Assembly: GCA_003252455.1 (NCBI GenBank)
Contig: QKED01000059.1
Span: 1 to 50,800 of the forward strand
Direction of reading: 5' to 3'
DNA from: Gammaproteobacteria bacterium
GTDB taxonomy: Bacteria > Pseudomonadota > Gammaproteobacteria > Thiohalomonadales > Thiohalomonadaceae
Length of the DNA: 50,800 bases
Under the pieces are notes generated by a model. That model searched no databases, had not been told where the DNA came from, and saw only the letters and a list, made by a program, of their open reading frames with translations. A program made the translations under genes and the position numbers. Shown here piece by piece: positions 45,117 to 50,800 of the stretch. The first letter of the stretch is position 1. Each line of letters starts with the position of its first letter.

Positions 45117-46165
45117 CTCTGCTCCTGGAGCTGCTCAGCTGGCTCGGCTGGGCGCTGTTGATCCTCTTTGCCCTCTTCGGGCTCGGCATGAGCTACCTTA
45201 TGGTGCGCGGCGTGCGCCGTCGCGCGCAGCGCGAGCAGAACCTGACGCCGGTGCTCTTCACCCCCGACGGGTTCCTCCTGCGCATCCCGCGCCGACAGGC
45301 GTTCACCCCCTGTGCCGAGTGGCCGACGCTGGCTGAGCTGGGGTTTCGCTACCGTGGGCGGCTGATCCTGCGCGACTCGCAGGGTGAGCGCGAGCTGACT
45401 CTGTTTCAGGACGCAGCGGCGCGCGGGCTGCTGATTCGGGTCGAGGCCGAAGGGGGCGACCGCTGGTGGCAGGCGCACATGCAGCTATCGACGCAGCGCC
45501 TGGTGAGTTGGGTGAGCTGCTATAGCATGGCTACCGCCTACTGGAGTCCGGGCGAGCCGCTGATCCACTGGCCGGGGGCCGATGTGGCGACGCTGTGTGC
45601 AGCACTACGCCGCGAGGAGCAGCAGGCACTGCCGCTGGCGAACGAGTTGTCTGAGCTGCGTCGGTGGCTCGCCGGGCACTATATTCGCCACCGCAGCGAA
45701 CGCTACCTGGACGAGCCCAGCGGCGCCGAGCTTCAGCGCATGTTGGAGGGTGAGCGGCTGGAGGCGTTTCCCGTCGAGACGCTGCTGGCGCAGTATCAGT
45801 GGCTCGCCAAGCAGCGTTTGGCGAACCTAGTCTTGGCCCACTACATCTATCTGGCCGAGGCCAATGCGGCCAGTTGGGCCCTCCATGCGCAGGCGTGTGT
45901 GGTGGTGCATGCGCAGATGCGCTGGGGTGAGTTGCAGGAGATGTTGCCCGCTGCGTTGAGCGCGCCACAGGGGGAGGAGGCGCTAGGCGGAACGGCGCTG
46001 TTGGCGCGCTTGGAGGGGCTCAACCGGCAGCAGCCGCGCGGCGAACGGCTGGCGCTGCTGCACCGTTGTGATGTGCCCTTGCCAGCGTTGGTCTTTGCCC
46101 CTGCGCTGCCCGACTGGGACGGTGTGAGGGGCCCGGCAGGGGGAGAGCTGCCGGAGTCCAGTTAG
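45113..46165 (+). CDS. Membrane-anchored protein of unknown function, paralogue 2
   Basis: 350 residues, overlapping the previous stop by 4 bp (ATGA). N-terminal helix LLSWLGWALLILFALFGLGM, then a domain with ELGFRYRGRLILRDSQGERE and a helical part that parallels paralogue 1: HYIRHRSERYLDEPSGAELQRMLEGERLE. The matching layout (anchor, beta-rich block, Glu/Arg helix) suggests that the two came from one ancestor and act as a pair. The C-terminal ~100 residues differ. No function is proposed. Confidence 0.8.
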   Translation: MTLLLELLSWLGWALLILFALFGLGMSYLMVRGVRRRAQREQNLTPVLFTPDGFLLRIPRRQAFTPCAEWPTLAELGFRYRGRLILRDSQGERELTLFQDAAARGLLIRVEAEGGDRWWQAHMQLSTQRLVSWVSCYSMATAYWSPGEPLIHWPGADVATLCAALRREEQQALPLANELSELRRWLAGHYIRHRSERYLDEPSGAELQRMLEGERLEAFPVETLLAQYQWLAKQRLANLVLAHYIYLAEANAASWALHAQACVVVHAQMRWGELQEMLPAALSAPQGEEALGGTALLARLEGLNRQQPRGERLALLHRCDVPLPALVFAPALPDWDGVRGPAGGELPESS

Positions 46166-46242
46166 CTCAGGCGAGAGCCACGTTCGCACGCAGTCACAGA
46201 GTGAAATCGACGTAGGCGATGCTCCGGCTCATCGCCTCTAAT

Positions 46243-46273
46243 CTCCGTGTCCTCCGTGCCTCCGTGGCAAATC
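46243..46273. repeat. Short dispersed repeat, CTCCGTGTCCTCCGTGCC family, copy 1
   Basis: TCTCCGTGTCCTCCGTGCCTCCGTGGCAAAT-like unit. The same sequence recurs twice at 49687-49718 and 49729-49760. It lies downstream of the catalase gene's stop. Function unknown. Confidence 0.8.
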
Positions 46274-46306
46274 TTCACGCTCGCTGGCCGTGCCGAGGCG
46301 CTCGCG

Positions 46307-48508
<2,202 letters not shown>

Positions 48509-48531
48509 TTATTTGTTGGTATCTAGAGAGG

Positions 48532-49110
48532 CTAGTCGAGATCGGCGGCGAGGGAGTCGCGCACCGACGGTTGGAGGCCGACCTCGACGCGGTAGTTGGC
48601 GTGGTCGACCCCGGCGCGGATCGCCGCGCCCTCTTTCACCGCTGCGCACATGGCTGGGCTCAGCTCGAAGCGCATGAAGTGCACCGAGGCGGTCTTCTCG
48701 GCGCTGCTGCGGTCGAGGTCTTCGTTGCAGATGGGGTAGACGCGGTCGAAGTCGGCCACCTGCACGTAGACGCGCTCTTCGATGCCGACCAGTTGCGCGA
48801 GGGCGGCGCGGCGCTCGGTCTCGTCCGGGTACTCGACCATGAAGGTCGCCTTCCAGTTTTGGCCGTCGGGGATGAGTGGGTTGTAGACGTCCAGCTCCTC
48901 CTGGATCCCGGCGGCCTCGAAGATGCGCTCGATGCGCAGCATCTCCTGCACCTGGTACTGCATGGTCAGGGCGTCCTCGAAGTAGAGCGCGGCGTGCGGA
49001 CCGAGGGCGACGCGGCGCTGCTTTTTGTGCTCGATGACGCGGGCGCGGAAAGCGGCGCGCTGCTCGGCGTACTGCTCCAGGCTCATCAGGTCTTGGCGGG
49101 TGAGGGTCAT
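48532..49110 (-). CDS. DUF3501 family protein
   Basis: 192 residues from ATG 49110 (MTLTRQDLMSLEQYAEQRAA). The family pattern includes FRARVIEHKKQRRVALGPHAALYFEDALTM..MQYQVQEMLRIERIF, in pieces, and DLDRSSAEKTASVHFMRFEL near the end. DUF3501 genes sit next to rubrerythrin and GlpC-like Fe-S oxidoreductase genes in many aerobic bacteria, where they seem to work together against oxidative stress, but no reaction is known. Here it is between katG and the Fe-S gene with a repeat-rich gap of 658 bp. Longer in-frame starts run into repeat sequence. Confidence 0.88.
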   Translation of the reverse strand: MTLTRQDLMSLEQYAEQRAAFRARVIEHKKQRRVALGPHAALYFEDALTMQYQVQEMLRIERIFEAAGIQEELDVYNPLIPDGQNWKATFMVEYPDETERRAALAQLVGIEERVYVQVADFDRVYPICNEDLDRSSAEKTASVHFMRFELSPAMCAAVKEGAAIRAGVDHANYRVEVGLQPSVRDSLAADLD

Positions 49111-49144
49111 GGGAGGTCTCCTTCGTGTTGTTTGTTTGCTAATC

Positions 49145-49262
49145 GCCGAGTTCAGGTGAATGGCCGAACCCTGGAGTGCCAAACTTCAGTTTGGCAGCGG
49201 CCCCAAGGCCGCCCGACGTGCCACCAGGGCCAAGCTAAAGCTTGGACTCCAAGTCGCCGCCG
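49145..49262. repeat. Long intergenic repeat, copy 1
   Basis: Runs from GCCGAGTTCAGG through ACCCTGGAGTGCC, the palindrome AACTTCAGTTTGG, GCCGCCCGACGTGCC and CCAAGCTAAAGCTTGG to AGTCGCCGCC. Copies at 49387-49480 and 49511-49628 are about 95% identical over the shared ~94 bp. It sits upstream of the DUF3501 gene. Confidence 0.85.
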
Positions 49263-49274
49263 TTCGTCGTTTCC

Positions 49275-49377
49275 CCCTCGTTCCCACGCTCTGCGTGGGA
49301 ATGCAGACTGGACTCGAACAGAGTACGTGCGCTCGTTGAGCACGGTACACACTCCCACGCGGAGCGTGGGAGCGAGA
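49275..49377. repeat. Inverted pair of GTTCCCACGC..GCGTGGG hairpin elements
   Basis: CGTTCCCACGCTCTGCGTGG (49279-49298) and the inverted copy CTCCCACGCGGAGCGTGGGA (49352-49371), each self-complementary, between long repeat copies 1 and 2. Elements of this kind occur in many proteobacterial genomes, with no known function. Confidence 0.75.
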
Positions 49378-49386
49378 AAGTTCAGG

Positions 49387-49480
49387 ACCCTGGAGTGCCG
49401 AACTTCAGTTTGGCAGCGGCCCCAGGGCCGCCCGACGTGCCACCAAAGCCAAGCTAAAGCTTGGACTCCAAGTCGCCGCC
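49387..49480. repeat. Long intergenic repeat, copy 2
   Basis: ACCCTGGAGTGCCGAACTTC to TCCAAGTCGCCGCC, the same element as 49167-49262, with CCACCAAAGCC in place of CCACCAGGGCC. Confidence 0.85.
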
Positions 49481-49510
49481 ATTCGTGGGTCCCATGCGTT
49501 GCATCTATAG

Positions 49511-49628
49511 CGCCGAGTTCAGTGCAATTGCCGAACCCTGGAGTGCCGAACTTCAGTTTGGCAGCGGCCCCAAGGCCGCCCGACGTGCCACCAGGGCCAA
49601 GCTAAAGCTCGGACTCCAAGTCGCCGCC
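49511..49628. repeat. Long intergenic repeat, copy 3
   Basis: GCCGAGTTCAGTGCAATTG through ACCCTGGAGTGCCGAAC to AGTCGCCGCC. It matches copy 1 along its full ~118 bp, apart from small differences, and so shares more upstream sequence with copy 1 than copy 2 does. Confidence 0.85.
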
Positions 49629-49686
49629 GCTCATGGGCCTTCTGGCATCGGTGCGCCTCCTTGCATCGGCACACCCTACCTTTCGA

Positions 49687-49760
49687 CGCTCCGTGTCCTC
49701 TGTGCCTCCGTGGCGAATTAACCCACGACGCTCCGTGTCCTCCGTGCCTCCGTGGCAAAT
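49687..49760. repeat. Dispersed repeat CTCCGTGTCCTCCGTGCC, tandem copies 2 and 3
   Basis: CGCTCCGTGTCCTCTGTGCC..GGCGAAT and CGCTCCGTGTCCTCCGTGCC..GGCAAAT, 10 bp apart, match the element at 46243-46273. It lies just downstream of the Fe-S oxidoreductase gene. Confidence 0.8.
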
Positions 49761-49768
49761 CCCCCCGT

Positions 49769-50800
49769 TCAAATCCCATAGGCCTTGCGCAAAAGGCTCA
49801 TGGGGTGCTCGGCCTGGCTGCCGTCGCCGAGGGCGTGGGCGATGTGGCTCCCGGCCATGGGGCAGTCGCTGCCGTGGTGGTCGGCCTCGGCGCGTTTCAC
49901 CGCGTTGGCCACGGGGCGGACGATCTTCATCGAACTGGCGTGGAACTCCTTCTTCACCGCGTAGGTGCCGTCGTGGCCGGAGCAGCGTTCGATGATCTCC
50001 ACCTGGGTATCGGGGATCAGCGCGAGTACCTCGCGGGTCTTCTGGCCGACGTTCTGTACGCGCTGATGGCAGGCGGCGTGGTAGGCGACCTTGTTCAGCG
50101 GCTGCTTGAAGTCGGTGTTGAGCTTGCCCGCCTTGTGCCGGTGCATGAGGTACTCGAAGGGGTCGAAGATCGCCTTGGCGACTCTTTGTACCTGCGCGTC
50201 GTCGGGGTACATGAGCGGTAGCTCCTGCTTGAACATCAGCGCGCAGGAGGGGACGGGGGCGACGATGTCCCAGCCCTGTTCGACCAGCTCGGCGAGCACC
50301 GGGATGTTGGCCTCTTTGGCCTTGGCCACGCTCTCGAAGTCGCCCAGCTCCAGCTTGGGCATGCCGCAGCACTGCTCCTTCTTGGCCAGGGTGACGGGGA
50401 TGCCGTTGTGCTCGAAGACGGCGACCAGGTCTTCGCCGATCACCGGGTCGTTGCGGTTGCCGTAGCAGGTGGCGAAGAGGGCGACCTTGCCGCTGGTGGG
50501 TCCGGCGGCTTCACCCTCTGCCGTGCGCCCGATCTTGTCGGCGACGCGCTTACGCAGGGTGTTGCTGTGGTACTCGGGGAGCTTGGCGTCTTCGTGCACT
50601 TCAAGTACCGCCTGGAGGATCTTGCGCGTCGGCTTGAGTTTGTTGGCGGTGTTGACGATGCCTGCGACCACCGGGATCCCGGCCAGGGCGCCGACGGCGT
50701 CGGTGCTGGTGAGGATCTTGTCGCGCAGTTTGAACTCGCCCTTTTTGTGCTTGACCGCCTTGGCGCGCAGCATCAGGTGGGGGAAGTCGAGGCCCCACTC
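49769..50800 (-). CDS. GlpC/HdrB-like Fe-S oxidoreductase with CCG domains (5' end outside window)
   Basis: 344 residues of the C-terminal part; the start lies beyond 50800. The two CCG-type metal modules are ATCYGNRNDPVIGEDL..EQCCGMPKL and HAACHQRVQNVGQKT..RCSGHDGTYAV. This matches glycerol-3-phosphate dehydrogenase subunit C and heterodisulfide-reductase-like proteins. In many proteobacteria such a gene sits with rubrerythrin and DUF3501 and is thought to pass electrons in peroxide defence. It ends at TGA after ..HPMSLLRKAYGI. The missing N-terminal part should contain the ferredoxin-type 4Fe-4S sites. Confidence 0.9.
   Translation of the reverse strand, partial: EWGLDFPHLMLRAKAVKHKKGEFKLRDKILTSTDAVGALAGIPVVAGIVNTANKLKPTRKILQAVLEVHEDAKLPEYHSNTLRKRVADKIGRTAEGEAAGPTSGKVALFATCYGNRNDPVIGEDLVAVFEHNGIPVTLAKKEQCCGMPKLELGDFESVAKAKEANIPVLAELVEQGWDIVAPVPSCALMFKQELPLMYPDDAQVQRVAKAIFDPFEYLMHRHKAGKLNTDFKQPLNKVAYHAACHQRVQNVGQKTREVLALIPDTQVEIIERCSGHDGTYAVKKEFHASSMKIVRPVANAVKRAEADHHGSDCPMAGSHIAHALGDGSQAEHPMSLLRKAYGI

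Noticed and set aside
49145-49628. CRISPR array
   Set aside because: Only three repeats of ~94-118 bp with unequal spacing, containing other repeats; nothing like 24-40 bp repeats with uniform spacers, and no cas genes.

Overview
This 50.8 kb window comes from a GC-rich bacterial chromosome, most likely a gammaproteobacterium related to sulfur-oxidising or marine groups (Chromatiales-like). The basis is family content: a ZrgA-type zinc operon, a LbtU-type siderophore porin, a PiuC/TonB-receptor pair, a DsrC/TusE-family protein and a marine-type VIT/vWA protein. No rRNA, tRNA, CRISPR array, insertion sequence or phage structural gene was found. The last gene runs off the right edge.

Region 1 (190-11499, all minus strand) is an iron-acquisition locus. 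A Fur-box-like promoter near 11601-11626 reads into tonB, a catecholate-type TonB-dependent receptor, an FMN alpha-hydroxy-acid oxidase, a PiuC-type dioxygenase, exbB and two exbD genes. A second Fur-like site at 4867-4885 precedes hemP, a LbtU-like porin, a small protein, a DUF2325 protein, a bacterioferritin-like protein and an imelysin. Uptake, energisation, release and storage of iron are thus all represented.

Region 2 (11768-14519) has a Gfo/Idh/MocA oxidoreductase and a DsrC-family protein that lacks the C-terminal cysteine. A LysR regulator is divergent from the latter, with a perfect palindrome between them. Region 3 (14599-18974) is a small defence/stability island: a Phd/PIN toxin-antitoxin pair and an AAA ATPase plus subtilisin-like protease pair resembling IetAS. 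An AT-richer 0.5 kb gap with a long hairpin follows.

Region 4 (19469-35589) contains a VIT/vWA surface protein and msrA, divergent around three operator-like palindromes. Next come a 7TM-DISM adenylate/guanylate cyclase and a three-gene minus-strand operon (ATP-grasp, WecE-like aminotransferase, large membrane protein) that may build and attach an amino-sugar conjugate. A BarA-like hybrid kinase, a lipoprotein metallo-beta-lactamase-fold hydrolase and an NmrA-like/LysR divergent pair complete it.

Region 5 (35900-37431) holds three small same-strand genes, two of them visibly AT-rich, separated by sequences with integron attC-like core sites; it looks like a short stretch of gene cassettes without an integrase in view. 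Region 6 (38592-42876) is a six-gene zinc-related operon: a small membrane protein, ZrgA with a long His/Asp repeat, a MacB-type ABC ATPase and permease, and two DUF3299 proteins. Region 7 (42908-46165) encodes a TPR-like protein and a tandem pair of related membrane-anchored proteins of unknown function. Region 8 (46307-50800) carries katG, a DUF3501 gene and a partial GlpC-like Fe-S oxidoreductase, with several families of short dispersed repeats between them.
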